From Ceriagrion tenellum (Eukaryota; Arthropoda; Insecta; Odonata; Coenagrionidae): a stretch of 64,000 nt of DNA. Below are positions 45,281-56,789 of the stretch, piece after piece. A program made the position numbers and the translations under genes. The DNA is taken from positions 126,647,894 through 126,711,893 of the forward strand of contig OY720635.1 of NCBI GenBank assembly GCA_963169105.1. Reading direction: 5' to 3'. The notes below the pieces were generated by a model. It ran no database searches. It had not been told where the DNA came from and saw only the letters and a program-made list of their open reading frames with translations. Positions within the stretch are counted from its first letter, which is position 1, and each line of letters opens with the position of its first letter.

Positions 45281-45704
45281 ATCAAATTTTTACCCTCAGA
45301 AAATAAATGAACGAGTTAAAATCCTGATTAGAGGCGCAATGAACAACATTTCGGAATCATCTCGGGTTTCTAGCGGGATGAGGAAGGCCATTGCTGCCAA
45401 CGTTGCCATGGCTTTCTTTGCCGTAATCATCAGGGATAATGTCGGACCATGGATCTTTTCGGGTTTAATAACCTGGCGTGGAGGTTCGTTCTCATCTGAC
45501 TAGCCAGAGTTTCGCGCCTCTTTTCCTCTGATCTTTTTTACTTGTTGGAGACTGCGTTCTATATTTTGCTGAAGGCATACCCTGCGTCTCTCTTAATTTT
45601 CTTTTCTTCTAATCAAATTTCGATATCCTCTACGGTCAGCAGATCCCAATATCCATTGGCCCGGCTGGTTAATTCGGCTCCGTCCAACTTGATACGAGCC
45701 CGTC

Positions 45705-46015
45705 GAGCCGTTCGTGGATAGGATTGGGTATTTGGGGAGGCGACCGACAGCTAAGGTCATTTGCACCGTAGGGGATAGGTAAGGGAGGAAATAAACCCGG
45801 CATCAGCATTAGCCTGCTCTTAACAAAAGGCGCCAAGGGGACCACGGCTTAACGTCTCATCCGACAGACAGAATTCTGTACTTGGATTGCCCTTCACAAA
45901 ACACTTTCAGTAGGAATCGGGTTTCCTCTGAAAAACATCTTCCTCTGCAGGGATTTGAACCCTGGACGCCCGTATGGTTAGCCAGTACTCTAGCCACCAC
46001 ACCAACCCGATCCCC
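45705..46015 (-). mobile_element. tRNA-derived SINE, reverse orientation
   Basis: The minus-strand head reads ggtgtggtggctagagtact (box A), then ccagggttcaaatccctg (box B). The body is shared with 27755-28045 (cacttc/tgaaag region, catctgtcggatgagacg-like), and the tail matches gacagctaaggtcatttgcg reversed. Near full length. Confidence 0.75.
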
Positions 46016-46019
46016 TCGA

Positions 46020-46640
46020 GCCGTTCGTCACTGAACCACGTGACTCATTGGTCACGTGATCGGGATAATCTCGAGCAGCTCAAACACACAAGAGAGCGCC
46101 TTGAAACCCGAATGAGATCAACCCCAAGATGATCGAAACCCGGCAGGCTCTCGAGAAACGCTTAGGCAAGGGGTACCTGTTCAAGCTTGTGCGAATCTTT
46201 CCCTGGGTTTGGCGGGCGACAAGCGTGGGCACGGATGTCTTGAAGGATAGCGAAGAAGAGAATAAAGGTGGGAGTGGGTAGTTCAGGAAGGTCGTAAGGA
46301 GGGGTTGGGAATGCAGGAGGGTGTATTGGAGGAGGAGGGGGGAGGGGAAGAAAGGCGAAGGAGAAGAAATCCTCGACAGATAAATTACGACCGCCAGCTC
46401 ATTAAATTCCCGTACGCACCGACGGCGGCGCGGTTGTATCCTGTCGCGGCCGGTGAGCAAAGCCGTAAATAGGACCAACTCAATGAGCGTGTTTTTGTCG
46501 GGAGATCCACGGCGCATTGTTTACGGTATAGTATACTCTTGAAGTGGAGGAGGGGGAGAGAGTAGGTTCAGGGTGGAGGGAAAAGGGGGTGGTGGGGGAC
46601 GCAGGGAAGAAAATGGTGGTTTTGGGGGTGGATACTATTA
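46020..46640. other. GC-rich island
   Basis: Contains G-rich runs (46270-46350 and 46548-46630) and a palindromic ggtcacgtgat near 46051. The 145-codon minus frame (46080-46517) has no recognisable domain. Promoter-like composition only. Confidence 0.35.
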
Positions 46641-46661
46641 CGCAGTTTGGTTAAAGATAAA

Positions 46662-46760
46662 GGTAGCTTGAGCGAGATATATACCTACCCATGCATCAAA
46701 TTCAAGGCATTAGGTCTGATTATTAAGAAGATACCAAAATAAGGGGTCATTTAAAAAATT
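46662..46760. mobile_element. Solo piggyBac-MITE terminus
   Basis: ggtagcttgagcgagatata matches the terminal inverted repeat of 35105-35611, and the following 70 bp keeps weak similarity (atcaaattcaagg...). No partner terminus was found nearby. Confidence 0.5.
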
Positions 46761-47012
46761 TACTGGAATGGGATCAAGAGTTCTTTCCTCAACGTTGTCG
46801 CACATCGTCATCCAAAACGCCAACTGCCTTAGGAGCGCAATTCCCTCATTACTGTGCTAATAATATGCTTCAATCATTTAGAGGTTTCCATATAAGGCTC
46901 GGGAAAAAAATTGAAGAATGACAACAGCGTTTCAGCTCCAATGAGCGCTGATAACAAATGACAAATACGCAAGCGCACGCCTCGCGGAGAACCATTATCA
47001 CGCCCCAGGAAT

Positions 47013-47255
47013 GATTCGAATACGCGATTATCTCAGGTTCAAGCGTTGTGATGTAGGTGACTAATGCTTCACGCAAAATCTCTCTGGTACTCTGAATCGA
47101 TTACGCGACTATCTTAGGTCGGAGCCTGCTGAAGTAGGTGGCAAATATTTTGCGTGAAATCTCTCATTTACTCTGATTCAACTACGCGACCATCTCAGGT
47201 CGAAGCGTTGCGAAGTAGGCGGTAATGACTCGCACGAAACCTCTCTGGTACCCTC
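47013..47255. repeat. 81-bp tandem repeat, three copies
   Basis: tacgcga-tatct at 47021, 47102 and 47183, each followed by aggt..aagc and ga.gtaggtg. The exact 81-bp (27-codon) spacing is conserved although the units differ by up to about 30%. A minus-strand reading keeps VITAYFATLRPE / VTYITTLEPE in two units. Confidence 0.85.
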
Positions 47256-47923
47256 TTTGTTGTACCTTTTTGTTACATTTACTCGTTGTAGAGCTGTAGT
47301 TGCGTTTGCAAAAGATATTTTCACGGTAATTTTGTGATTTGCCTCGGCAGAGGAGAATTAACAACTTGTGTTTGGAGATGTAAGCCAGAATCTTCTTTGG
47401 AGGGCAAGCTGACGCATGACTGATGACGCATGCCTTCAGATAGTCATTTCAGATTACGAAACATGGCTGAGTTCGCACGACATGGATCAAAAGCTCAATC
47501 ATCACAGCTGAAAACCCAAAGTTCTCTAAGTCCAAAGAAATTAGTAGTGATCAAATGTTAACTCCTTTCTTTGGTTCCAAGGAGTAATCCCCAGAAATAT
47601 CTCTTCGTCTTAGTCTTCGTGTCGTGGTATTGACACGAAAGCATGAAGATGCCCGATGAAAGATAGCTGTATATTACCGCAATGGTGAATGGATGCTAAA
47701 CCACGACAGTGCTCCTGATCACTCAACAATTGTTATTGGCGGGTTACTCATGAAAATGGGACGGCAATGATATTTCAGCTCCCGCACTAACGCGTTTTGG
47801 TCACTATCGAATTTTAAGGGAAAGGGGTAGTAATTTGAAGGCGATAATGACAAACAAGTAGAGGTTTATTTTCATGGATTAATAAAATATCAAACCGGGG
47901 ACTATTTAACAGATCTTGTATTA
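47256..47923. other. Spacer
   Basis: No feature recognised. Confidence 0.4.
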
Positions 47924-49018
47924 TAGATAGATAGATAAATTTATTGCTCTACTTAAAAAACAAAACAGAAAAAGATTAGCAATACAACTGCGATGCATTA
48001 GGTAGATTCAATGGTTTACACCAGTGTAGAACCTACCAGCACTTATTTATGCGTTCAAAATATATCATTGAAAAATATAGAACTAGCTTTTATGACAAGA
48101 CGTGAGCAAAAAAAAGCAAGAATGAACCAATAAACGAGAGCATACAAGGATAAGAATATGCTGCTTACAATGTTTTAAGAATGTTAGAAATATTACAGCG
48201 GCAAAACAAATTACATTACACTTTTTCTATACAATACACAACTCTGAAATAATAATAAAACTTTTATATCAAGATGAGCTAATAGCCAATCTCTGGTCTT
48301 TCTACAAAAATATATTTACCCTTTACTTCCTTCATGTCACTCGGTAAATTATTAAAAGTTCTTGGCCCAATGAACAAAAACGATCTTTTGAATAATGAGA
48401 GATTCGGCTTTGGAATATGAAATTCAATGCTTCTGCTCAATTATAACATTTTGCTGTACAAGGCCTTTCTGGAAAATTACCACTTCTTATAAAGAATAGC
48501 TTTAACACCCTAAAAACAAACATATATCTCAATGGCAACAACTTCAGACCAAAAAAACAAGGGGTAAGAATGCTCAAAGCGCTATTTATTAGTTATTAAT
48601 CTCTCTATATGTTTTTGACAAGACATGGAGATCAATTTTAGGGCGCAGTGCCATCTTGTGGGCTTCACCCCAACACATTAAGCCGTTACTTAATTTAGCG
48701 CCCACTAACGCTTTGTACAAAATTCTTCAAAAATAGAAGGGGCACTTATGTCGTATGAAATACAGCTTACATGCATAGTAACGTAAGACCTTAACTAAAT
48801 CATGAATATGAGTATTCCATTTCAAATTTTTATCAATTATCACTCCCAAGTATTTGATGGAATGGACTTGCTCTATTATTAGGCAGTCACAATTTACTTT
48901 CCGGCAATCAGCAACACAGTAAAATAATTTACAATTCATTGCATAGCAGTTGCTGGGGTCGAAAAACATGAGTTTCGTTTTTTCACTTAATTCTAAAGCA
49001 TTAAAATTAAACCACTTT
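47924..49018 (-). mobile_element. CR1/Jockey-like non-LTR element, 5'-truncated (about 1.1 kb)
   Basis: Open frame 48727-48969 (-) encodes NCDCLIIEQVHSIKYLGVII, then DKNLKWNTHIHDLVKVLRYY, the RT palm/thumb junction (Y-L-G-V-I-I-D). Beyond a stop it continues RILYKALVGAKLSNGLMCWG, and further on FNNLPSDMKEVKGKY, the W-N-x-L-P-equivalent end. The 3' end (left) is marked on the plus strand by atagatagatagataaattt, i.e. a tetranucleotide-repeat tail. It is the longest RT-derived copy in the window, inactivated by stops. Confidence 0.85.
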
Positions 49019-49579
49019 CACTTCGTATTATCCGCTTAAGGCACTACTTTTAGAGTTAATAGCCATGGCACGGCCGTGAGACTTAATTACTAAAACACTT
49101 GAAAGTCATGACTCACAGATTGCGTTGGAAATATTAGAAGATTTCATATTTTCTCATCTATAATACAAAATTAATTTACTGCTCGCCACACAGCCTACGG
49201 AAAAAACGCTATATAATAATGCTTCAATGTTGAAGGCGTTCTTTGCGTTGGGTATAAAAAAAGGGGAAAAGTTAAATCCTCAAATGTTTATATTTGACTG
49301 ATGACCGAGAAGCTCATTCAGACATAACTTTTGCGATAAATTCTTTCATAATGAAATCAATAACGAACTACTTTTCCTTCATCTTTACGAAAACTGCATC
49401 CATTTCTTAAACTAAAATTTGACTAGTTTGGTGCACACTATAACTGAAGAGCTAATACGCTTGGACTCTCTCAAAGGGTGTTCGGGGAGTCTTGGGATAG
49501 GAAGGGATAGTGTTGAGAGGGGAACCCGGGCTATGAACATCATGTGCGTCCTTTACCAAAAATAAATATGGACAAATAA
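49019..49579. other. AT-rich spacer
   Basis: No feature recognised. Confidence 0.45.
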
Positions 49580-50040
49580 TCTAAATCTACACACTCCCCT
49601 GCGAGCCGCCGCATTGGCATGTGGCAGGGAGTGTTAGGATACCAGCCGTGTAATGACTTTAGGGAGTGACGCATATTATGGGAGTGTATTTCGTGGAGCT
49701 CAGTTTTTACTATGGTTTCTTATTGGGCGCGGAAAGAACGAATTTTTCTACCTTGCTGCTTGGTAATGCATCTCTCTTATTTTATTGATTCCGTCAGACC
49801 TAGAAATGTAGTGAGGTGTCATGATAATACTCTGTGTGTCGCTCTGAAACATAACAGTCCTGGATTTCTCAAGCTAGCTCTAGCGTGTAGCCTCTGAGAC
49901 TCTAGGGATTCCTACCTTAATCCCTCTAAAAGTTTTGAAACACTACACGTTTGCTCGTAGCAGTTTTTAACGAAGCGTGCAGCTTTTCTTTGTATTTTAT
50001 TAAATTTTTTTGTTATATCTTCAAGACCAGGGTCATCGGG
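49580..50040 (-). mobile_element. Jockey/CR1-like element 3' end, family A
   Basis: The minus strand carries FNKIQRKAARFVKNCYEQTC-like sequence, SVSKLLEG, and a 3'UTR ending opposite ctaaatctacacactcccct. Same end-points and order as the 30.34 kb copy, in opposite orientation. Confidence 0.8.
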
Positions 50041-50802
50041 TCTATCAGCTTTTCACGTCCGAAAAAAAGTAAGCACACAAAATCTCGAGGAAAATAAATG
50101 TGAATAATAAGCACATGCCTTTGATTAAAAATAAACCAACTCTCTAATTCCAAATGGAAAGGGTATTGGTTACCATGTTCAGGCAGAGATAGACATTTTT
50201 GATCCTCGACAATGACTCAATTTTGACGTCATCCCCTCAGAAAATAAAAAAATGCCATTTCAAAGAGCTGACGGGTGGAGGATGTGACGTCACGTTAATC
50301 AGTGCTAAGCTTTCAGGAACTTTAGTAATATATTCAAGGATTTGTGATTAATTGAAAAAGAATCGACCATTCCGTAACAGCGATAACTAGAGGGCCAAAT
50401 AGGAGCATTAGAACAAATGGGGGCCTGCTGTAGCTTTGAGAATGAAAGTTTTAAAGATTCCTTTTTATATATTTAGTTCATTATTACTGGCCTTCTCAAG
50501 ATACCTTGAGAACATAAAGAGTTCGAATTATAATGTAGTTATGTCATTCTGCAATCATTACGAATCCTTTTAAATATTTATAGGAACTGGAAATTTGATA
50601 CGATCCAACGTCTCATCTTCATGATGGTTGCTAAAGGTGTGAATTGCACTTATAAAAATTATGAGATTTAGTTCGGAATGAAATTCACCAGCAAAAATAG
50701 ATAGTAATGATTATTGAGACTTTAATTTTCAGTTGAAGACGAGATGCAGTCTATTACACGAGCAGGTAAATCCGAAAAGAAAATTAAACGCCTTTGGTAT
50801 CA
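50041..50802. other. AT-rich spacer
   Basis: No gene recognised. Confidence 0.45.
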
Positions 50803-51060
50803 TTGATTTGTAAATAAATTCACTAAGTAATGTTACACAATAATTTTTATAATTCCGACAGGTTTCGACTCAAGGTAAGTCATTCTCAAGGTTTTCTCTC
50901 ACCACACTTCTTGTTTTCAAGGTGTGTTCATTCCAACTTGAGTCGAAGCCTAGGTCGGAATAATAAAAATTATTGTGGAATATTACTAAGTGAATTCATT
51001 AACAAACTATTGCAATGTGGTTCCACCAAGTGAAGCCTGAGTATTTGATATATACTCTTG
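50803..51060. mobile_element. Foldback element, short version
   Basis: Left arm 50805-50885 (gtaaataaattcactaagta, then ataatttttataattccgac, gtttcgactcaag) is the reverse complement of 50935-51010, with a spacer of about 50 bp. The right flank, ggttccaccaagtgaagcct, is shared with the 60.9-61.6 kb foldback, so both belong to one family. Confidence 0.85.
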
Positions 51061-52319
51061 GCATCAGATTAAGTCTCAAGTGCAGGGAGGGGTGTATCGC
51101 AATCGAATCTTTAATGCGTGGATACTAATGTAAAATTTCACGTCTCGGATCCATTGAAATGTGCTCTGGGACATGATCTAACATCCATATTTCAGAAAAT
51201 CATTTTCCAGAATAAAATAGGATAAGTTTTAAAGATTCCTTACACAATGAATATCCCGGGTGAACATTGCACGAGTCTCGTACCCATTAGCAATTAAGGA
51301 CCGAAAAATCATTTATCTCCAGAAATGGACCACATCAAAAAAAAGACCAGTACGATTGAGAAAAGAAGAAAAGTATTAATTGCACAAATTTTAATTAAAA
51401 TAATAATTCGTTTTACATGACTCCCTCAAATCCCAGTGGGTATGAAGTCGGCCGACTTCGGCGTCACGCTCATATCTCTGCCAAGTTAACTTAAATGACG
51501 GTACATTAACGAGCAGATTTTCAATTACAGCAAGGGAGTTAAGAGCAAACACTAGACATATCCCAATTAATGCTCAAGTGAGCAAAAAGGTCTCGTACCG
51601 CCAGACTCCACTACTTATCTGTATATAATAGAATCTTGGAATTACAACACGAGAAACGAGCTGGATTATTTTCCATCGCCTTGTAGAAGTCATCTAATAT
51701 TCTCGCTTTGCGACACATTTCTCTATAATACTGACGTTTTCCATGAGCTATGAAAGGTTGCCCGACAAACGGAAATGAGTGCTCAAGGGCAGATGGAGAA
51801 AGCGCCGGCTCGATATCAACTCATAATGATGGTAAGTAAAGTTACCGCACGGCTCTCCCACATAACTGAAAAACAGAGGAATTATTTACTTAAAATTTAA
51901 CAGTGTAAGCTAAACTTTGGGTAAGTGATGCAAATATAAGGTTTTTAGAAAAAAATACACAATTTGTTTACAAAATTACCATTTATTTGCCCTTAAACTA
52001 TGTACCCCCGTAAAGGAATACCTAATTAGTTTAGGTGAGACGGCATGAAATCATGCCAAATGTTAATAAAGCCGTGAATTCTTAGGAATCCCCACTTTAG
52101 TACCTTTTTAGTAGAGAGCAATGCAAGTGTGAAGGGATATTTAATCGATGTATGTACCCGCGCAAGTACGTGGCTGGACTGATGCATGGACGAATGCTCA
52201 AAATTAGAACAGACGCTATTTTAGGACCACATGTTCATGCATTTGCGCAATTTTGGGTGTTTACACTGTGCAATTTAAATGGCGAATGTGTTCATGCATC
52301 TACCCATCCGGGTATATGC
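51061..52319. other. AT-rich spacer
   Basis: No gene or repeat recognised. Confidence 0.45.
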
Positions 52320-52460
52320 ATCGTGTAATCACCATCATGTCCTTATCTCCTTGTGGAGCATAGGGCCTCAACAAAAGCTCTCCACCGGTCTCTGTTTCTG
52401 GCAAGCACCTTCACCTCCCCCCAGGACTTCCCCTCCTGCTTGGCCTCTATCTAAACGTTG
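52320..52460 (-). mobile_element. Non-LTR retrotransposon extreme C-terminus
   Basis: The minus strand reads LEAKQEGKSWGEVKVLARNR, then DRWRAFVEALCSTRR: the ARDR..WR.FV.ALC.T closing segment common in arthropod RTE/L1-like elements. Only about 45 codons remain. Confidence 0.65.
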
Positions 52461-53204
52461 TAACCGCAATAACGTCAGAGGTGCAAATATGTGCAAAATA
52501 TTTATTATTGTTACTAATATTTTCAATAGTGATTTTTATTTTTTTTTACGGACAGTAGCTAAGCGGCCACGTTTTCAACGGTATGACCTGCAGGGACATC
52601 TATGCGCAGTCGGTTAGCCCATGTTTCTCGAAAGGTAATACATACAAACACTACAATTACCCATCTGACTCCGGTTCGCGCATACGGACTCAATCCCGTA
52701 TAGTCCGCGCAGGTCCAACTGATGAGGATGAAATCCCAATCCCTCGGCAGTAACCTGGCGCGTGTTGGAAGGAGTTCTTTAAGTAAAAGGAGTTTTTATG
52801 TGTAATAACGAGCAGAATGATACCTATCCGAGCTTTTTCTTAAGAGTGCGTCCGCCTCGGATGTCTAATTGTGAAGGACTAATTGATGTACGTTCACGTA
52901 TATATACCTTTACTTGTGATATCGCCAAAGGCAGACGTTGGCCCTCATTGACACGGGAAACGTGTGATCAGGCGCTATCGCTATAATCTGTTAAATATAC
53001 CCATTTCCCTAAATAGCTGTGTTCTATCTACATTATACTCGACGCTTCAAGAACTTACCCTGTCTTCTAACACGTGCAACGTGCACTTGAGTGGCTACTG
53101 CTTTGTTAACTAGCTTATCAGGCAATAATCACCAGAAACTTTCATGGTATGACAAACCACTTTGCTTGATGTCACGAATGTGGGAGAATGGTCCATCCTA
53201 CTCA
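52461..53204. other. Spacer
   Basis: No gene recognised. CTGATGA at about 52714 was examined and rejected as a hammerhead. Confidence 0.4.
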
Positions 53205-53425
53205 CCTACATCTACACACCTTCTTGCAAGCCGCAACTATGTAAGCATTGTACTGCCGTGCAGCCGCATGAACTTCATCTAAAAAACTTCAAATACTTCT
53301 ACATAAATCTCTGCGAGCCACCTCAAGGGTATGTGGAAGGGGGTGAGTTATCCCCAACAAGCGCTGTAAATATATTCGGAGCAAGATCTTACACGGCAGT
53401 GAAGCCTAGGCAACTGCGGCTGTAG
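53205..53425. repeat. Dispersed repeat family F, two partial copies
   Basis: ctacatctacacaccttctt at 53205 and ctacataaatctctgcgagc at 53300 start two partial copies. The second continues cacctcaagggtatgtggaa, then ggggtgagttatccccaac, matching 20128-20200 reversed. Confidence 0.65.
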
Positions 53426-53429
53426 AGAA

Positions 53430-53965
53430 GATATTAAAAGCAATGTAAATAAGGTGTCATCGGAGAATACTGAGGATGAAACGGAAGGATGGATTCCCAA
53501 CCGTAGATGCACTACGAAGAGTTAGAGAAGAAATGTAAACTATACGAAGATTGAGGCACAAACTAATTGCGCGAATTTTACAGCAGATCAGCCTATTGAA
53601 AGCAATAGTAGGAGAAATAAAACAGTAGAGAAAATATTAAAAGCAATGGAAGTAAGGTGTTATCAAATTATACTGAAGATAAAATGGAAGAATGGAATAC
53701 CTAATGTCGACGGCACGACGGAGAGTCGACGAAGAGATGTAAACTATACGAAAATGGAGGCACAAACTTTTAGCGCATATTTTACAGCAGATCGGCCAAT
53801 TGAAAGCAATAGTGGAAGGATAAAAGATAGGAAAGAGTCACCGAGGAAGACCAAGGATGGAACACATCAGGCAAGATATGAGGAACATAAAAGCAAAAGG
53901 CCTGCGTGGGGATGAGACCGTGACGAGGAGAGAGGAAGAGTGGAGTGGAGAGCCACGGCAAAAAA
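53430..53965 (+). mobile_element. RTE-like C-terminal fragment with internal 202-bp tandem duplication
   Basis: attaaaagcaatg at 53433 and 53635 begins two copies of a block that includes aagatgtaaactatacgaa-type and ttttacagcagatc sequence. The second copy continues into RGRPRMEHIRQDMRNIKAKG, then REREEWRAT, the standard RTE-type C-terminus. The duplication lies inside the former coding region. Confidence 0.75.
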
Positions 53966-53989
53966 TCTACCAAATAATGACTGCCGATG

Positions 53990-54710
53990 ACAAAAACTAC
54001 GCTTCGTGATGAGGTTACCTTCCCTCAAAAAGTCTGAGAAACACATTTCCTTCTCCGGTTCCCTCCTATTCATAAATGCATGTCGGGGGAAGTGGGTGTC
54101 GGGGCAGTCGGGCCGCCGAAAATTACCGACAGTGAGCGTCCCGTCGTTCCGGCCACGGCTGTCAAACTCCCTCCCGCAGAAATTTGCCAGAATGTCCCCA
54201 TCTAGCCGAACCAGCCAGCCATCATTCGAAAAGGGGGACCCTCAATCGCCAAGCCTAATCGACGAGACGAGGAAAGAAAAAGAGCATTCATACTACGCGT
54301 GTAATAGCGTAAACCTTCTCAGTGGTCAAAAAATTCTCGACTCTTGAGCATCTTTCCTCCTCTCCCCAAAACGAATATTTTCCAATCGCCCTTCCCACCG
54401 CGTCCCATAAACTTTCCCGCGCTCGTAAAGCGGATGGAGATCGAACCTTATTTTTAAAAAGTTTTGTGGAAAAAAAGGGGGGAAGAAGAGGATGAAGAAG
54501 AAGAGGAAGATTCCCGCTGAGGTAAGAGAGTTTGAGGTCGCTCCTTCTTTCCCTCGCATTCTACGAACACCGAAGATTTTTACCCTTTCAGGCAAGCGAG
54601 CGAGGAGATGACGGAGAAAACTGGGGGAGGAGGCCATAACGTGTATAAAAAAAATCGATTGCTCATTTTTCGGGTTAAAAGATGAATCGTGTAGTCCCAT
54701 TCCCCCTTTT
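53990..54710. other. GC/purine-rich segment
   Basis: Open frames on both strands (113 and 124 codons) without domains; polypurine at 54470-54515. Confidence 0.35.
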
Positions 54711-55551
54711 TAAACGGCCTACCTCTTCGCTTCGAAATGGAAAAAAATCAGGCGATTGATATTTATTGGCAAACACCAAAAATAACTTAGAAGCCGAGTA
54801 ATTTATCACGATTTAAAAAAAATGGCAATGATTAATATTCAGAGGGATCTAAGATGCCTTACTGTTCGTCGAAATTCGATGGAATTTTCCACGATGTCGG
54901 CCTCCTAAAAATGTTATTTATGTCCTTAAATATACAAATGTTGATGAATATATCCCCAGAGGTGGGGAATGTTTTCCATATCTAAAGAGCGTTGACGGCG
55001 AGCAGGCAAGTGAAGAAACGCCAATAAATAAATTTCATATACATAACGCTGCAGCTTTTATGCCGTACACTAACTTTACTTACATATCAAAGCACAATCG
55101 TTTTAACGCTCAAGTAACAAGTACGCATCAAGGAAAGCAATTGTAATAAGACCTCGTTGTCGTGAATTACAACCCAAATTCAGTCCTTCTAGACATGCGA
55201 TGAACTTTGTAGATATATCAGCGGTGAAGATGGGATATAGACGGAGAAAAATATGGCATTTTATTAGGATTTTCGTAGAAGACAAAATGTTTTTGGGCAA
55301 TTTTTTTTACTTTGAATTTTTTTCACTCCTTAAAACTCCAAGAATAATAACTTAAACGCCGCCCCATTGCCCATCGACCGTTATGTCTAAGTTTGATACA
55401 GAAATAATAACCACTAAATGGTTAGAAGCACTAAATTACTGGATTAGCAGTAATGTAAATACCTAACCTATATTAACGAATTAAGAGATAAAGCAATTAA
55501 GATTGCATAATTTATTTTTCAGAAAATAATGCGAGTTAAAGTCACTGCACA
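54711..55551. other. AT-rich spacer
   Basis: No feature recognised. Confidence 0.45.
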
Positions 55552-55730
55552 ATGAAAAATTGAGCAACCTCCACTGTGATAAAACTTATACGACCGGAAT
55601 CGCTTTTTACCATCTTAAGGTGCTGTACATCTGTTATCACATAACTATTCCATATCACAAACAATTATTATCACAACCATACCAATTCACAAACATACAT
55701 TATCACAGTGGAAATTGCTCATTTTTTCAT
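55552..55730. mobile_element. Small MITE-like element, 30-bp terminal inverted repeats
   Basis: Left end atgaaaaattgagcaacctc with cactgtgata (55552-55581); right end (reverse complement) atgaaaaaatgagcaatttc with cactgtgata (55730-55701). 179 bp in total, AT-rich interior, no coding. Target-site duplication not clear, so superfamily unknown. Confidence 0.8.
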
Positions 55731-55899
55731 ATTGTAGTTATGTTCCGTTTCCACTCCAACAGGCCTGAAACCACAGATTGTGAGTTATTTTCAACTAAGC
55801 CATCGTCATCGGCTTTGACGATAAGCCATAAATTGTAAGTTCAGCATACCACACCATTCACGGTTCATCAATTAATTCTATCCGGCTAAACACTGACGT

Positions 55900-56406
55900 C
55901 TATATGAGCACATCATAGAAATGAGAAATATTACGTTCCATTATGGTAGACGTTTTTGTCCTTAGATTAAATTTCCGGCTGACGTATTTGGTCCCCATAG
56001 GAAAAAGAAACTGCCAGCCCGTTGACAACTGGGCTCGCGCAAAGATAACTTCCGTGCGCAAATTCGTACCCCTACAATCCTTACGGTGACAAAGGCATAG
56101 CTTAAATTTCAATCGATTTGTTTGCTTCACGAATAGCAAAGGCTCACAGCTTTGCCCATAGCTCTGATAAATTCCGTGACGTAAGCAAAAAAGTGGTAGC
56201 ATAGCGTTAAAAACATATTCGTCAAGCATATTTCCGAATCTAAACGTAATACAACCAAAATAAGCTGAGTAATAATCAGGTACATTTTGATCACTGATTT
56301 TTAATCGCCAAAAATGGTGAGTTTTTCCAAACAAAATGAAATACAGTCGGTTTTCGTATACAAGATAGTGGTAGCAAAGATTAAAGACATTCTCGGCAAA
56401 CACGTT
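55900..56406 (-). other. Unrecognised 167-codon frame overlapping a tandem repeat
   Basis: Starts MFAENVFNLCYHYLVYENRL and includes NMLDEYVFNAMLPLFCLRHG, an internal echo produced by the overlapping 175-bp duplication. No domain recognised. The coding echo probably reflects the DNA repeat rather than a protein repeat, but the frame stays open across both units. Confidence 0.25.
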
Positions 56407-56530
56407 TCCTAATATAAACGTAATATAACCAAAATTAGCTGAGTAAAATCGGGTAGATTTTTATCACTAATTTTCAGTCGCCAAAAATGTTGAGTTTTTC
56501 CAAACTAAATGAAGTACAGTTACGGCGGAA
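56180..56530. repeat. 175-bp tandem duplication, two copies
   Basis: gtggtagca at 56193 and 56368. Both units share aacgtaata.aaccaaaat, agctgagtaa and cgccaaaaatg.tgagtttttccaaac. Confidence 0.9.
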
Positions 56531-56789
56531 AAAGTTTAAACACATGGAAATTAATGTAGAAAGATACATGTATACCAACAGATAATTTCATAAAAATCGT
56601 TTGAATCAACTTGAAGATAAAGCTTCTTGAAATCGATGGACTAGACTACATTTCAGAGCGGTGAGCGGTTGGTGGGTTACTTTTAGAGGAAATCAATTGC
56701 TAAGGTAATTTACTTCATGAAGGACAGTGTTACTACACAAAGAAAGGATTTTATATAAAAAAGAGAAAGCGTGGAGAGACTTGCTGATT

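Noticed and set aside
52700..52740. CTGATGA with adjacent GGAT/ATCC stem
   Set aside because: The second core strand GAAA is absent after the stem (CAAT instead), so it is not hammerhead-like.
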